From G965227875 sp965227875 (GTDB lineage Bacteria; Pseudomonadota; Alphaproteobacteria; Rhizobiales; JAJFHC01), in contig OZ245783.1 in the NCBI GenBank assembly GCA_965227875.1, forward strand, positions 3,410,001 through 3,474,000: a stretch of DNA of 64,000 nt, read 5' to 3'. Position numbers and translations under genes: made by a program. Positions 1 through 9,418 of this stretch are shown here, piece by piece (position 1 is the stretch's first letter; each line of letters starts with the position of its first letter). The notes under the pieces were generated by a model that was given only the letters and a program-made list of their open reading frames with translations, was not told the origin of the DNA and did not search any database.

Positions 1-1
1 G

Positions 2-2692
2 CCTGCGGGGGCCAAGCCGCCTTTCGTCAACGACAGCTTCGGTGACGTCTACGGGCTGTACTACGCCGTCACCGCGCCGGGGTTCTCGGACGCGGAGATC
101 AACGAGCTTTCGACCTTCCTGCGCCGCGAATTGCTGGCGGTGGAGGGCGTGGCGGACGTGGTGCTGTCGGGCGTGCCGAACGAGGTCATCTATGTCGAGC
201 CGGACCTCGCGCTCTCGACGACCCTGGGCATCCCCCCGGCCTCCGTGGTCGGCGCGGTCTCGAGCGCCAACGAGATCGTCGATGGCGGCGCAATCCAGGG
301 CAGCGAAGGGCGTACGCTGGTGCAGAGGCCCGAGGGGTCGGACAGCGTGTCGGAGATCGCCGCGCTTTCAGTGGGTGTGGGCGGTCAGATCGTCAACCTG
401 ACCGATTTCGCGAACATCTACCGCGGACCCGAGGCCAACCCCGACCTGATCGTGCGCCACAACGGGGCGGGGGCCTTCACGCTGGGCGTCGCCGGCATTG
501 CCACCGAGAACATCGTCGAGGTGGGCAAGCGCGTTGACGAGAGGCTCGACGATCTCCGCGCCACCTTGCCCCTGGGCATCTCGGTGCAGTCGGTCTATCG
601 CCAGCACACTGTGGTCGAAGAGGCGTCGAATGCGTTTCTCGTCAACCTTGCCATGTCGGTCACCATCGTCGTCGTCGTGCTGGCGGTCTTCATGGGCTGG
701 CGGGCGGCCGTCGTCGTCGGTTCCACGCTCCTGCTCACCGTGGTGGGCACGCTGTTCTTCATGGCCCTGGGTTCCATCGAGATGGAACGCATCTCGCTCG
801 GCGCGCTCATCATCGCCATGGGGATGCTGGTGGACAATGCCATCGTGGTTGCCGAGGGCATGCAGATCGCCATGCGCCAGGGCAAGACCTCGCGCGAGGC
901 GGCGACCGAGGCGGCCAGCAAGACGCAGGTGCCGCTTCTGGGCGCCACGGTGATCGGCATCATGGCCTTTGCGGGCATCGGGCTCTCCCCCGACGCCACC
1001 GGCGAATTCCTGTTCTCGCTCTTCGCGGTGATCGCGATATCGCTTCTGCTCTCCTGGATTCTGGCCATCACCGCGACGCCGCTCCTGGGGCACTACTTCT
1101 TCAAGCGAGGCGCCGAAGGCACCAGCGACGGCTACGACGGTGCGCTGTTTCGCGGCTATGCCTCGGTGCTTCGTGCCTCCCTCGACAAGCGCTGGCTTGT
1201 GATCGGGGGGCTGATCGCCGGCACCGCCGCGTGTTACGCGCTCTTCGGCCAGATCAAGCAGCAGTTCTTCCCCGACAGCAACACGCCGCTCTACTTCGTC
1301 CATTGCAAGCTCCCGCAGGGGGCCTCGATCCATCAGACCTCGGGCGATCTCGTGGTGCTGGAAGACTGGCTCGCGGGACGCGAGCAGGTCGAGGCGGTCA
1401 CCGCGTTTGCCGGCCAGGGTGCCTCGCGTTTCATGCTGACCTACCAGGCGGAGGACCCGAACCCGAGCTACGGTCACCTGATCGTGCGTGTTTCCTCTCT
1501 CGACGTGATCGAGGACGAGATGAACGATCTCGAGTCTTTCGCCACGAAGGCCCTCCCCCAGGGCGAGATCCGGATCAAGCGGCTGGCCTTCGGTCCCGGC
1601 GGCGGCGCACCGATCGAGGTGCGCTTCTCGGGCCGCGATCCCAACGTCCTGCGCGATCTGGCCGACGAAGCCAAGTCGCGAATGCAGGCCGCTTCGACAA
1701 ACATCATCAATCCGCGCCATGACTGGCGCGAGCGGGAACTCGTGCTCCGCCCGATCTATGCCGAGGACCGCGCCCAGGATGCGGGCATCTCGCGCACCCA
1801 GATCACGGAGACCCTGAAATTCGCCACCGAGGGCATCGACGCCGGCACTTTCCGCGAACGGGACCGGCAGATCCCCATCGTCATCCGCTCGCCGAAATCT
1901 GCCGACCTGGCCCTGACCGATCACGTGATCTATTCCGAGAGCGGCGGCACGCTGGTGCCCCTGGAACAGGTGATCGACGGTTTCCGTTTCGAGCCGCAGG
2001 ACACGCTGCTGCATCGCCGCGACCGGGCCCAGGTGATCACCGTCGGCGCCGACATTCCCCGCGGGATGACCGCCGCGCAGGTCCAGGCCGAGGTTCGAGC
2101 GACGGTCGAGGCTATGGAGCTGCCCGACGGGTATGCGATGGAGTGGGGAGGTGAGCTGGAAAGCGCGACCGAGGCGCAGACCTCGCTCGGCCGGCAACTG
2201 CCCTTCAGCATGATCGTCATGGTGCTGATCTCCGTGCTCCTGTTCAACGCGCTGCGCCAGCCGCTGATCATCTGGCTGCTCGTGCCCATGGCGGTGAACG
2301 GCGTCAGTCTCGCGTTGCTCGGCGCCGGGTTGCCCTTCACCTTCACCGCGCTGCTGGGGCTGTTGTCGCTGTCGGGGATGCTGATCAAGAACGGTATCGT
2401 CCTGGTCGAGGAGATCGACCTCACCCGCGAAGCCCACCCCGCCATGCCGCTGAAAGACGCCATCGTCACGGCGTCCACCTCGCGGCTCCGGCCGGTATTC
2501 CTTGCCGCGGCGACAACGATCCTCGGCATGTTGCCGCTCCTGACCGACGCCTTCTTCAAGTCGATGGCGGCGACCATCATGGGCGGCCTTGCCTTCGCCT
2601 CTGTCCTGACGCTGATCGCCGCGCCGGTGTTCTACTACGTGCTGTTCCGCGGAGACGATGCCAGGGGTGAACCGGCTGCGGCGCCGGCTTGA
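2..2692 (+). CDS. RND-family efflux pump, inner-membrane subunit (5' partial)
   Basis: Proton-driven inner-membrane exporter of the AcrB/MexB superfamily, which works with a periplasmic adaptor and an outer-membrane channel. The frame is already open at base 2, so the N-terminus lies outside the window; about 896 residues are present of roughly 1,030 usual. Two sets of hydrophobic helices flank large periplasmic loops. The proton-relay helix reads GMLVDNAIVVAEG (about visible residues 272-284), with Asp-Asn where AcrB has Asp-Asp. The second-half helix SGMLIKNGIVLVEE (near visible residue 790) keeps the relay lysine. No adaptor or channel gene lies downstream; the adaptor is probably upstream of the window. 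Substrate cannot be read from the sequence. The next gene converges on it. Confidence 0.93.
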   Translation, partial: PAGAKPPFVNDSFGDVYGLYYAVTAPGFSDAEINELSTFLRRELLAVEGVADVVLSGVPNEVIYVEPDLALSTTLGIPPASVVGAVSSANEIVDGGAIQGSEGRTLVQRPEGSDSVSEIAALSVGVGGQIVNLTDFANIYRGPEANPDLIVRHNGAGAFTLGVAGIATENIVEVGKRVDERLDDLRATLPLGISVQSVYRQHTVVEEASNAFLVNLAMSVTIVVVVLAVFMGWRAAVVVGSTLLLTVVGTLFFMALGSIEMERISLGALIIAMGMLVDNAIVVAEGMQIAMRQGKTSREAATEAASKTQVPLLGATVIGIMAFAGIGLSPDATGEFLFSLFAVIAISLLLSWILAITATPLLGHYFFKRGAEGTSDGYDGALFRGYASVLRASLDKRWLVIGGLIAGTAACYALFGQIKQQFFPDSNTPLYFVHCKLPQGASIHQTSGDLVVLEDWLAGREQVEAVTAFAGQGASRFMLTYQAEDPNPSYGHLIVRVSSLDVIEDEMNDLESFATKALPQGEIRIKRLAFGPGGGAPIEVRFSGRDPNVLRDLADEAKSRMQAASTNIINPRHDWRERELVLRPIYAEDRAQDAGISRTQITETLKFATEGIDAGTFRERDRQIPIVIRSPKSADLALTDHVIYSESGGTLVPLEQVIDGFRFEPQDTLLHRRDRAQVITVGADIPRGMTAAQVQAEVRATVEAMELPDGYAMEWGGELESATEAQTSLGRQLPFSMIVMVLISVLLFNALRQPLIIWLLVPMAVNGVSLALLGAGLPFTFTALLGLLSLSGMLIKNGIVLVEEIDLTREAHPAMPLKDAIVTASTSRLRPVFLAAATTILGMLPLLTDAFFKSMAATIMGGLAFASVLTLIAAPVFYYVLFRGDDARGEPAAAPA

Positions 2693-2837
2693 CGCGTGCC
2701 GCCAGTCGCTTCGCCGGCGGGGTAGAGTCCCGGTTCAATCGGCCCGGCTGGTCCTCGCAAAGACCGGGCGTTTCGGCATCTCACGACGCTCAGCAACCAG
2801 CCGAACGTGTTCCTTTCGGGCGCTTTCGAAGTGGCCA

Positions 2838-2861
2838 CCGTGCCCGTCAGGGAAGGCACGG
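2838..2861. terminator. Stem-loop at convergent gene ends
   Basis: CCGTGCC and GGCACGG form a perfect 7-bp stem around a 10-base loop, between the RND gene and the convergent C45 gene and overlapping the latter's stop. No T-run follows on either strand, so intrinsic termination is only possible, not shown. Confidence 0.3.
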
Positions 2862-4010
2862 CAGGTAGGATAAAGCGCATTTCGCTGCGGACGCGGACGG
2901 CATGTAGGCGGCTATTTCCCGGCCTTTCCCCGCCGCATAGTCCTGAGCCACTTGTGCCCAGTCGATCTTTGCAGCTTGAGACCAGTCGATTTCGTCAGAC
3001 CGGACGGGAGTACGTCCGGAAGCGGCGATCGGCTCGGAGGTCCCGGAGTAATCGACGATCCGACGGCCCTCATCAAAGGCATCAAGGCTTTGATCCCACC
3101 TTTGGCCCTTCATGGTCAAACCCAAGGTCCGCGCCACCGGGTCATACTCGGCGGTAAACAATGTCCCGAACCCTTCACGGTATCGGTCCTGCAGCAGCGG
3201 CGCGCGGAGGAATTCCCGGTTCAGCCGTCGGGGTGCGACCCGGAGCCTGTCCAGATGGGCGTGACGTTCGAAACTGCGGGTAAAGGCAGGCCGGTCGGCG
3301 CGTGTTGGTGTGCTTTGGTGGTTTGTTGCGATGGCAGTCGGCATGACCGCAACGCCACCGCCTGGGGAAAGCTCGACGCTGGCAGTGCGACCTGCGGCAT
3401 CCCCCAGCACCAGATTGTAGGCCATATGCGAGGGAACCCGCTCCAAGACCTTCAACGCCTCGGGCACGGTGTCGCAGGTTTCCAGAATGTAGCGCAAAAT
3501 CGTGGTCACGCCGAAACCGGTCCCGGTCTCGGACCGCCCGCCATAGGCGAGCGCCACAGTGAGCCCGGCATCGTTGATGCCGTCCGACAGTCCCCACAGG
3601 AATTCGACCATGCCCATCACGGCGCGACCGGTCCATTCCGTTCTGAGCAGCAAGCCTTCGTTCAGCTCTGGCGAGAGATCATAGTTGCGCACCAGGCGGA
3701 CATCGCCGCGGTCCGCAATGGCGGCGATCGAACAACCGCCAAGATAGGTCGGTGGACACCATGTCGAGAGAAACCGCGCGGCACGGTCGGAACCGCTGGC
3801 GATCAACACCAGTCGATCGAAAACCGGGATCAGTTCCGGCATGTAGCGTTTGAGGGCGGCCTTGCAGTCTTCCCGGGACGGGCCCCGATCGCCGCCGCGC
3901 AGCGTGAACCACGCTTCGTAGGCGGGCCACGACCGCTGCCAGCGCGCTGCCCATTTGGGACCGGGCGCTGCCTCGTCGACAGCATCGAAAGTCAGTGTCA
4001 TGCGGGTCAT
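2847..4010 (-). CDS. C45-type autoproteolytic acyltransferase/amidohydrolase
   Basis: Protein of 387 residues resembling the Ntn-hydrolase family of isopenicillin acyltransferase and related C45 peptidases. The candidate nucleophile is Cys93 in GGCSIAAI, followed by RNYD at 108-111, the arrangement seen in C45 and choloylglycine hydrolases, where cleavage before the Cys frees the catalytic N-terminus. About 92 residues would be removed as propeptide. No signal peptide is evident, so it probably acts in the cytoplasm on an amide or acyl-amino-acid substrate that cannot be named. It starts only a few bases after the stop of the esterase gene, so the two are co-transcribed under the RHH regulator upstream. 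Start chosen at the first ATG after that stop; a second ATG lies three codons later. Confidence 0.72.
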   Translation of the reverse strand: MTRMTLTFDAVDEAAPGPKWAARWQRSWPAYEAWFTLRGGDRGPSREDCKAALKRYMPELIPVFDRLVLIASGSDRAARFLSTWCPPTYLGGCSIAAIADRGDVRLVRNYDLSPELNEGLLLRTEWTGRAVMGMVEFLWGLSDGINDAGLTVALAYGGRSETGTGFGVTTILRYILETCDTVPEALKVLERVPSHMAYNLVLGDAAGRTASVELSPGGGVAVMPTAIATNHQSTPTRADRPAFTRSFERHAHLDRLRVAPRRLNREFLRAPLLQDRYREGFGTLFTAEYDPVARTLGLTMKGQRWDQSLDAFDEGRRIVDYSGTSEPIAASGRTPVRSDEIDWSQAAKIDWAQVAQDYAAGKGREIAAYMPSASAAKCALSYLPCLP

Positions 4011-4012
4011 TG

Positions 4013-5086
4013 TTACTGCTCCGTCACTGGTAATTCGAAGAAGAACCGAACCATTTCCGCGCTTGCATCCGGGCCTTCGGGGTCGGCGTAGGATCCTTCC
4101 GCGCGACCGCCGGACCAGGCATGGCCCAGTCCCTTGACCGTCCAGTATTCGAGCGTCGGTTCGCCGGTTGCAGCCGCACTTCGCAGAACGGAGAACTCGC
4201 GCTCGCCGGCTACACCGGTCTGCGTCGTTTCAATCGTTTGACTTGACCCTTGATCCATTGCCTGCCGGGCGAGAGCGTCGCCGTTGGATGGATGAACGGT
4301 CGTGTCCGAGGAGCCGTGAAATACGATTGTCGGAATGTGCGTCTTCTTGCGGTGAGGCTCCGATGTGGGCCCCGCCATTGCGGCAAAGGCTGAGGGCACG
4401 TCCTTCGCCGACCCATAGGCAAGGCCCGAATGCGCGCCAACACCGGCAAAAACATCAGGATACGTCTCGCCCAATATGACGGCCATGGCTGCCCCCGCCG
4501 AGAGCCCGGCCACGAATGTGCGGTCTTTCGGAATACCGTGCGTCAGGCATACCTGCTGCACTATCCCGGCAAGGATCGCGGGCTCGCCACTGCCGCGCCT
4601 CTGGTCCCCGGGGCTGAACCAGTTCCAACAGGTCTGCGTGTTGTTCCGCCGTGACTGCGCGGGATAGACCACTATGAAGCGATGCTCTTCGGCAAGTTGG
4701 TTCATGCCGGTGCCGGCTGCAAAGTCGATCGGCGTTTGAGTGCAGCCATGCAACATGACCACGACACCGGTCGCACCATCGGCAGCGGACGCGGGGATGT
4801 AGGTTCGGAATGTCCGACGGCCTGTCGCACAGTTGAATGTCTCGTTGAGAAACGCAGCACCTTCGGGGATCTCCGCCGTGGTTGCGGGTTCCGTCGAGTT
4901 AGTAACGGAAAGCCGCGACAAGAGGTCATTGAGCGAAGATGTGGCGGGCAATCCTGCGCCGTCCATTCGCCCGACCGGGGACGCAAGTCCATGCTGGGAC
5001 AGTGTGCGTTGAACCAGGGCATTGGCTGCCTTCAGGCGTGCGCCATGGGGCGCCCGGCGCGAGGCGCCGACGTCAAAGAGTTTCAT
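4013..5086 (-). CDS. PHB depolymerase-family esterase
   Basis: Alpha/beta hydrolase of 357 residues from the extracellular-type PHB depolymerase/LpqC/feruloyl esterase group. Visible motifs are the oxyanion segment MLHGCTQ (111-117), the lipase box GLSAG with nucleophile Ser196, the segment CWNWFSPGDQRRG (about 153-165) typical of the family, and a late GLGHAWSGG with the catalytic His. There is no signal peptide; a poorly conserved stretch of about 85 residues precedes the catalytic domain. A cytoplasmic or phasin-associated role in polyester or ester turnover is possible, but substrate is unknown. It lies 30 bp downstream of the RHH regulator and directly upstream of the C45 gene, so these three form an operon. 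Confidence 0.85.
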   Translation of the reverse strand: MKLFDVGASRRAPHGARLKAANALVQRTLSQHGLASPVGRMDGAGLPATSSLNDLLSRLSVTNSTEPATTAEIPEGAAFLNETFNCATGRRTFRTYIPASAADGATGVVVMLHGCTQTPIDFAAGTGMNQLAEEHRFIVVYPAQSRRNNTQTCWNWFSPGDQRRGSGEPAILAGIVQQVCLTHGIPKDRTFVAGLSAGAAMAVILGETYPDVFAGVGAHSGLAYGSAKDVPSAFAAMAGPTSEPHRKKTHIPTIVFHGSSDTTVHPSNGDALARQAMDQGSSQTIETTQTGVAGEREFSVLRSAAATGEPTLEYWTVKGLGHAWSGGRAEGSYADPEGPDASAEMVRFFFELPVTEQ

Positions 5087-5116
5087 CTCGTGAATCCTGA
5101 TTATGAGGTTCGCATC

Positions 5117-5533
5117 TTATTTGATGCGGTCGGCAAGTGCTTTCTTGATGTCCGGACTCGCCTGCAAAGCACCCAGCACCGTAATCGAACCGATTGTGCT
5201 GAGCGCCAGTTCCGGCGTCACATCCGGCGCAATCCGCGCCAGTCCAACGACCTTGACGTGCAGCACCTCTCCGGCATCCCTGAGCGCTTCAAGATCGGCC
5301 ACCGTGTAGTCGCGCAACCCAAGTTCCATCGTGTGGCGCTCCAGCGATTTGCTGACCACCTCGACATGACTGTCGAGCTGGTTTCGGATTGCCGTGCGGA
5401 TCAGATCGCTACGGTTGGAATAGAAGCCCTCCTGCACCAGCAAGTCGATCCGGCCCAAGTCCACGTAGCCGAGGTTGATGGTGATTTTCTCGCTGTCAGG
5501 CGCTTTGTCGCGCAGTTGTCGGATATTGTTCAT
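5117..5533 (-). CDS. Ribbon-helix-helix (CopG-like) transcriptional regulator
   Basis: DNA-binding protein of about 138 residues. The N-terminal segment around KITINLGYVDLGRID with EGFYSNRSDLIRTAIRNQL has the beta-strand, helix and helix pattern of RHH repressors of the CopG/ParD type; the C-terminal part (after about residue 70) is of unknown function. The start was set at the second of two adjacent ATGs because GGAG lies 8 bases upstream; the other ATG is three bases earlier. It is the first gene of an operon with the esterase and the C45 acyltransferase. A strong promoter and a perfect inverted repeat lie directly upstream, so negative autoregulation is likely. An antitoxin role was considered, but the downstream gene is not a toxin. 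Confidence 0.8.
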   Translation of the reverse strand: MNNIRQLRDKAPDSEKITINLGYVDLGRIDLLVQEGFYSNRSDLIRTAIRNQLDSHVEVVSKSLERHTMELGLRDYTVADLEALRDAGEVLHVKVVGLARIAPDVTPELALSTIGSITVLGALQASPDIKKALADRIK

Positions 5534-5543
5534 CATCCATTCT

Positions 5544-5559
5544 CCATCCATGTGGATGG
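5544..5559. promoter_or_regulatory. Inverted-repeat operator of the RHH operon
   Basis: CCATCCA-TG-TGGATGG is a perfect 7-bp dyad with a 2-base centre. It sits between the -10 box and the start codon of the RHH gene and overlaps its Shine-Dalgarno, an ideal place for repression. RHH dimers bind short palindromes of this size; that the encoded regulator binds here is inferred. Confidence 0.65.
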
Positions 5560-5588
5560 TATATAGATTGATTGGAGGCGGAATGCAA
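5560..5588 (-). promoter_or_regulatory. Sigma70-type promoter of the RHH-esterase-acyltransferase operon
   Basis: On the minus strand, TTGCAT (5583-5588) and TATATA (5560-5565) are separated by exactly 17 bp and abut the inverted repeat at 5544-5559. The predicted transcript starts about 20 bases before the RHH start codon. Confidence 0.65.
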
Positions 5589-5926
5589 GGGAGGTCGGCG
5601 ACCAACGGTCAAGAAGGGGCCCATCCGCCGAGATCGTCGCCGAAGGTCCTGATGGCGTCATGGTCGCTCAAGGCTCAAAGCGAACCCCTGCCTCGGAAGG
5701 CGGCTTGCTGCGCAGCGATCGTGGCCAGGACGTCCCTGGTTCAGACAGAGCGCGAAGGGTGGCCGCGCGCAGGGCGACCCCGGCCGGAGGACGCAGCGGT
5801 GTTCCGGCAGCGCGGATGTGCTACACGGTGGCAACCCTTGATCGAAAACCCCGGACATCGGGGAAACCCCCGCCAATCCCGGCCGAGCATGCTACATGAA
5901 GCTCATTCGGAGTTGAGGTTGAGGCC
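5589..5926. other. Intergenic region between RHH operon and dusA
   Basis: This 338-bp divergent intergenic region holds no convincing gene: the open frames on both strands lack a ribosome binding site and family resemblance. Apart from the minus-strand promoter at its left edge I see no clear box for dusA, nor a tRNA or hairpin with a T-run. Confidence 0.5.
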
Positions 5927-6934
5927 TTGAAAAACAAGTTTGAAAACGCTGCCCGCCTGAGCGTGGCACCCATGATGGACTGGACCGACCGGTACGACCG
6001 GTACTTCCTTCGGCTCATCACGCGTCATGCGCTGCTCTATACGGAAATGGTGACCGCCAACGCGGTCGTTCATGGCGACCGTGCGCATCTGCTGGGGTTC
6101 GATGCGGCCGAACACCCCGTCGCCGTGCAGCTCGGCGGCAGCGAGCCCGCCGTCCTGGCGGAAGCCGCGGCGATCGCCGAGGGGTTCGGGTATGACGAGA
6201 TCAACCTCAATGTCGGCTGCCCGAGCGACCGGGTCCAGTCCGGTCGCTTCGGCGCCTGCCTCATGGCCGAGCCCGAACTGGTGGCGGACTGCGTTTCCGC
6301 CATGCAGAACGCCGTCTCGGTTCCCGTGACCGTCAAATGCCGCATCGGCATCGACGACCAGGACAGCGAGGAGGCATTGGACCGTTTTGTCGCCACGGTG
6401 TCCGGCGCGGGCTGCAGCACGTTCATCGTCCACGCCCGCAAAGCGTGGCTCGAAGGTCTATCGCCAAAGGAGAACCGGGAAATCCCGCCGCTCGATTACG
6501 ACAGGGTCTACCGGCTGCGCGCGGCGCATCCCGATCTGACGGTTGTCATCAATGGAGGGATCACCTCGCTCGAGGACGCCTCCGCGCATCTCGACCATGT
6601 CGACGGCGTGATGCTCGGACGTGCGGCCTACCAGACGCCCTATCTATTGGCGGAGGTGGATCGGCTTTTCTTCGGTTCGCGCGAAGCACCGCCCACGCGC
6701 GCGCAAATCGTGGAGCGGCTGATCCCTTACGTCGAACGCCGCCTTGCCGAAGGCGTCCGTCTCAACGCCATAACCCGCCACATCCTCGGGCTGTTCCAGG
6801 GTATGCCCGGAGCGCGCGCCTGGCGCCGCCACCTGAGTGAAAATGCACACCTTCCGGGCGCGGATTCGAACGTCATCCTGGACGCCCTCGCTCACGTTTC
6901 GAAGCATCCGGACGTTGCGATGGCGGACGCCTGA
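5927..6934 (+). CDS. dusA: tRNA-dihydrouridine(20/20a) synthase DusA
   Basis: FMN enzyme that reduces uridine to dihydrouridine in the D-loop of tRNA using NADPH; cytoplasmic. The 335-residue length is typical. Visible are the N-terminal FMN-binding APMMDWTDR (15-23), the catalytic cysteine Cys98 in NVGCPSDRVQSGRFGACLM, KCRIGID, the HARK motif and the phosphate-binding GGI and GRAAY segments. The start is a TTG with GAGG upstream; the next in-frame ATGs lie inside the FMN motif, so TTG is preferred. It stands alone, divergent from the RHH operon. Confidence 0.95.
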   Translation: MKNKFENAARLSVAPMMDWTDRYDRYFLRLITRHALLYTEMVTANAVVHGDRAHLLGFDAAEHPVAVQLGGSEPAVLAEAAAIAEGFGYDEINLNVGCPSDRVQSGRFGACLMAEPELVADCVSAMQNAVSVPVTVKCRIGIDDQDSEEALDRFVATVSGAGCSTFIVHARKAWLEGLSPKENREIPPLDYDRVYRLRAAHPDLTVVINGGITSLEDASAHLDHVDGVMLGRAAYQTPYLLAEVDRLFFGSREAPPTRAQIVERLIPYVERRLAEGVRLNAITRHILGLFQGMPGARAWRRHLSENAHLPGADSNVILDALAHVSKHPDVAMADA

Positions 6935-7081
6935 AATCCTTTTGCCGCGACCGTATGGACCGGCGCGCCAGACGTGATATCCATGGAGTTGCGCACACCG
7001 CTTCGAGTCGTCCCGATCGGGTCCGACGAACGCCGGCGGTGTCGATTGTGATGCGGGTCCGATTGGCGAGGGCGGAGTCTT

Positions 7082-7819
7082 ATGACCGGTGTGAAATGGG
7101 CCAGGTGCTTGGCTGTGTGTGCTGTTGTCTTTGCGATCGGATGCGGTCCTGCGGTCGCCCAGGGCCGGACCCATGCCGGCGTGATATGGACCGGCCTGGA
7201 GTTCCAGGACGATGTCCTCGCGGCCTATACGGGCGGCGTCGCGGCGTTCAACGGCGACATCGACGCCTCGGGTTTCTTCGGCCGGGCCCAGCTCGTCTAT
7301 GTCGGCTTCGATTTCAGCTCTCCGGCGTCCGCTTCAGGCAAGGCGAACGGGGACATCTACCGCGCGAACGCCTCGCTCGGATACCAGGTCGACGCACAGT
7401 GGTTCCGCGCATCGCTATACGGCGGGCTCGACCTCCAGGAACGAGATTTCTCGCCGTCGGCGGCGAACAGCGGAAAGCTCGACGAAGAGGTCGGGTTCAT
7501 CGTTTCGGGCCGGGTCACCGCCAAGGGCATTCACCCGTTCCGGGCCGCTCTCGAAGGCAACTTCTCCACGGCGAACGAGACCTACTGGGCCAAGGCGCAG
7601 CTCGACTACGCCATCGCGAATTTCGCCTTCGGACCCGACATTTCGTTTCTCGGGGATCGCGAATATGACGCGATGCACGTGGGCGGCCATGCCTCGGTCG
7701 AACTTGGCGAGATCGTGCTCGAGATCGGCGGCGGCTACAACTTCGCCAACGCAGCGGGTGGCGGAAGCGGCGGTTCCGACGGCGTCTATGGCAATGGCGG
7801 GATCGTCTTCAAGTTCTGA
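7082..7819 (+). CDS. BcsS-like outer-membrane beta-barrel protein
   Basis: Protein of 245 residues with a signal peptide (cleavage after a GPAVAQ-type site near residue 27) and then alternating polar/aromatic strands ending in GIVFKF, a C-terminal phenylalanine signature of outer-membrane barrels. The pattern with an early GVIWTGLEFQDD segment resembles the cellulose biosynthesis protein BcsS family of Alphaproteobacteria. No bcs synthase gene is in the window, so a link to cellulose export is not supported locally. It could also be a generic small porin-like protein. The adjacent phosphomannomutase is convergent. Confidence 0.6.
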   Translation: MTGVKWARCLAVCAVVFAIGCGPAVAQGRTHAGVIWTGLEFQDDVLAAYTGGVAAFNGDIDASGFFGRAQLVYVGFDFSSPASASGKANGDIYRANASLGYQVDAQWFRASLYGGLDLQERDFSPSAANSGKLDEEVGFIVSGRVTAKGIHPFRAALEGNFSTANETYWAKAQLDYAIANFAFGPDISFLGDREYDAMHVGGHASVELGEIVLEIGGGYNFANAAGGGSGGSDGVYGNGGIVFKF

Positions 7820-7889
7820 CTGACGCCGCTCCACCACAAGCGTCCTCCGGCAACGTCCGCGCGATTGTCGACACCGGTCGTTCTGCCGT

Positions 7890-9389
7890 TCAGATCTTCT
7901 GGTTGTATTCCCCGACCTCGGCGTAGTCGGACAGGTGCATGTCGATGGCCTTGAACATGGCCTTCATGTTCTCTTCGCTGGTCGGGCTTTCGACGACGAT
8001 CACCAGTTCCGGCTTGTTCGACGAGGCGCGCACGAGCCCCCACGTGCCGTCCGCCAGCACGACGCGCACGCCGTTCACCGTGATCAGTTCGCGGATGTTC
8101 TGGCCCGCGACCTTCTCGCCCTGGCCGGCAAGGCGCTGGAAGAAAGCCGTGACCTTCTCCACCACGCCGTATTTCTCCTCGTCGGGGCAGTGGGGCGACA
8201 TGGTGGGCGAGCCCCAGGTCATGGGCAAGGCGCGGCGCAGGTCGGCCATGGTCCTGTCCGGGTTGCGGTCGAGCATGTCGCACACGGCGATGGCCGACAC
8301 GAGCCCGTCGTCGTAACCCCGACCGATCGGCGCATTGAAGAAATAGTGGCCGCTTTTCTCGAAGCCGACGATCGCGTTGATCTCGTGGCTGCGGCGCTTG
8401 ATGTAGGAATGACCGGTTTTCCAGTAGTCGGTCTTGGCACCGTTCTCCTTGAGCACCGGGTCGGTGAGGAAAAGGCCCGTCGACTTGACGTCGACGACAA
8501 ACTGGCTGTCGGGATGCAGAGAGGAGATGTCCCGGGCGAGCATGACGCCGACCTTGTCGGCGAAGATTTCCTCACCCTCGTTGTCCACGACGCCGCAGCG
8601 GTCACCGTCGCCGTCGAACCCGAGCCCGATGTCGGCCCCGGTCTCCAGAACCTTGTCGCGCAACGCATGGAGCATTTCCATGTCTTCCGGGTTGGGGTTG
8701 TAGCGTGGGAAGGAATGGTCGAGTTCGCAGTCCAGCGGCACGACCTCGCAGCCGATCCGTTCGAGGACCTGGGGCGCGAAGGCGCCGGCCGTGCCATTGC
8801 CGCAGGCCGCCACCACCTTGAGCCGGCGCGAGATCGGATCGCGGCCGGCGAGGTCGGCCATGTAGCGCTCGGCCATGTCTTCCACGTTGATCAGGCGGCC
8901 GCCGGGACGGTCTTCGAAATCCGCCTCGAGCACGATCGTCTTGAGGGCGGACATCTCGTCGGGGCCGAAGGTGAGGGGGCGCTGCATGCCCATCTTCACC
9001 CCGGTCCAGCCGTTGTCGTTGTGGCTCGCGGTCACCATCGCCACGGCCGGCACGTCGAGATCGAACTGGGCGAAGTACGCCATGGGCGAGAGTGCGAGAC
9101 CGATATCGTGGACCGTGCACCCGCTGGCCATGAGACCTGTGATGAGGGCAAGCTTGATCGAACAGGAATAAGAGCGGAAATCGTGGCCGACCACGATCTG
9201 CGGATCGACGCCGCTGCGGTGGAGATAGGTTCCGAGGCCGCGTCCGAGCGCCTGGATCCCGGGCAGGTTGATCTCGGTCTCGAAGAGCCATCTGGCGTCG
9301 TACTCGCGGAAGCCTGTCGGCCGCACGAGCGGCAGTCGTTCGAATTCGGCGGTGTTGGGCGTAAGCTGCGCGACCGGTTTGACGGACAT
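7890..9389 (-). CDS. Phosphomannomutase/phosphoglucomutase
   Basis: Alpha-D-phosphohexomutase of 499 residues that interconverts hexose 6- and 1-phosphates to feed nucleotide-sugar and polysaccharide synthesis. The four family segments are visible: phosphoserine loop TASHNDNGWTG with Ser122, metal-binding DGDGDR (about 256-262), sugar-binding GFEKSGHYF, and a C-terminal phosphate-binding region around RASSNKPEL. The ATG has GGGAG at good spacing. It lies 29 bp downstream of the aspartic protease gene on the same strand and may end the cobS operon. ManB/AlgC specificity cannot be separated by eye. Confidence 0.93.
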   Translation of the reverse strand: MSVKPVAQLTPNTAEFERLPLVRPTGFREYDARWLFETEINLPGIQALGRGLGTYLHRSGVDPQIVVGHDFRSYSCSIKLALITGLMASGCTVHDIGLALSPMAYFAQFDLDVPAVAMVTASHNDNGWTGVKMGMQRPLTFGPDEMSALKTIVLEADFEDRPGGRLINVEDMAERYMADLAGRDPISRRLKVVAACGNGTAGAFAPQVLERIGCEVVPLDCELDHSFPRYNPNPEDMEMLHALRDKVLETGADIGLGFDGDGDRCGVVDNEGEEIFADKVGVMLARDISSLHPDSQFVVDVKSTGLFLTDPVLKENGAKTDYWKTGHSYIKRRSHEINAIVGFEKSGHYFFNAPIGRGYDDGLVSAIAVCDMLDRNPDRTMADLRRALPMTWGSPTMSPHCPDEEKYGVVEKVTAFFQRLAGQGEKVAGQNIRELITVNGVRVVLADGTWGLVRASSNKPELVIVVESPTSEENMKAMFKAIDMHLSDYAEVGEYNQKI

Positions 9390-9418
9390 GGGATCTCCCG
9401 AGCCTGGGTTGTGGACGT

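Noticed and set aside
368..2437. 689-codon frame antisense to the RND gene
   Set aside because: His/Gly/Arg-rich shadow typical of GC-rich antisense reading; the RND motifs are on the plus strand.
5117..5533. Toxin-antitoxin module with the RHH protein as antitoxin
   Set aside because: The downstream gene is an esterase of 357 residues, not a small toxin.
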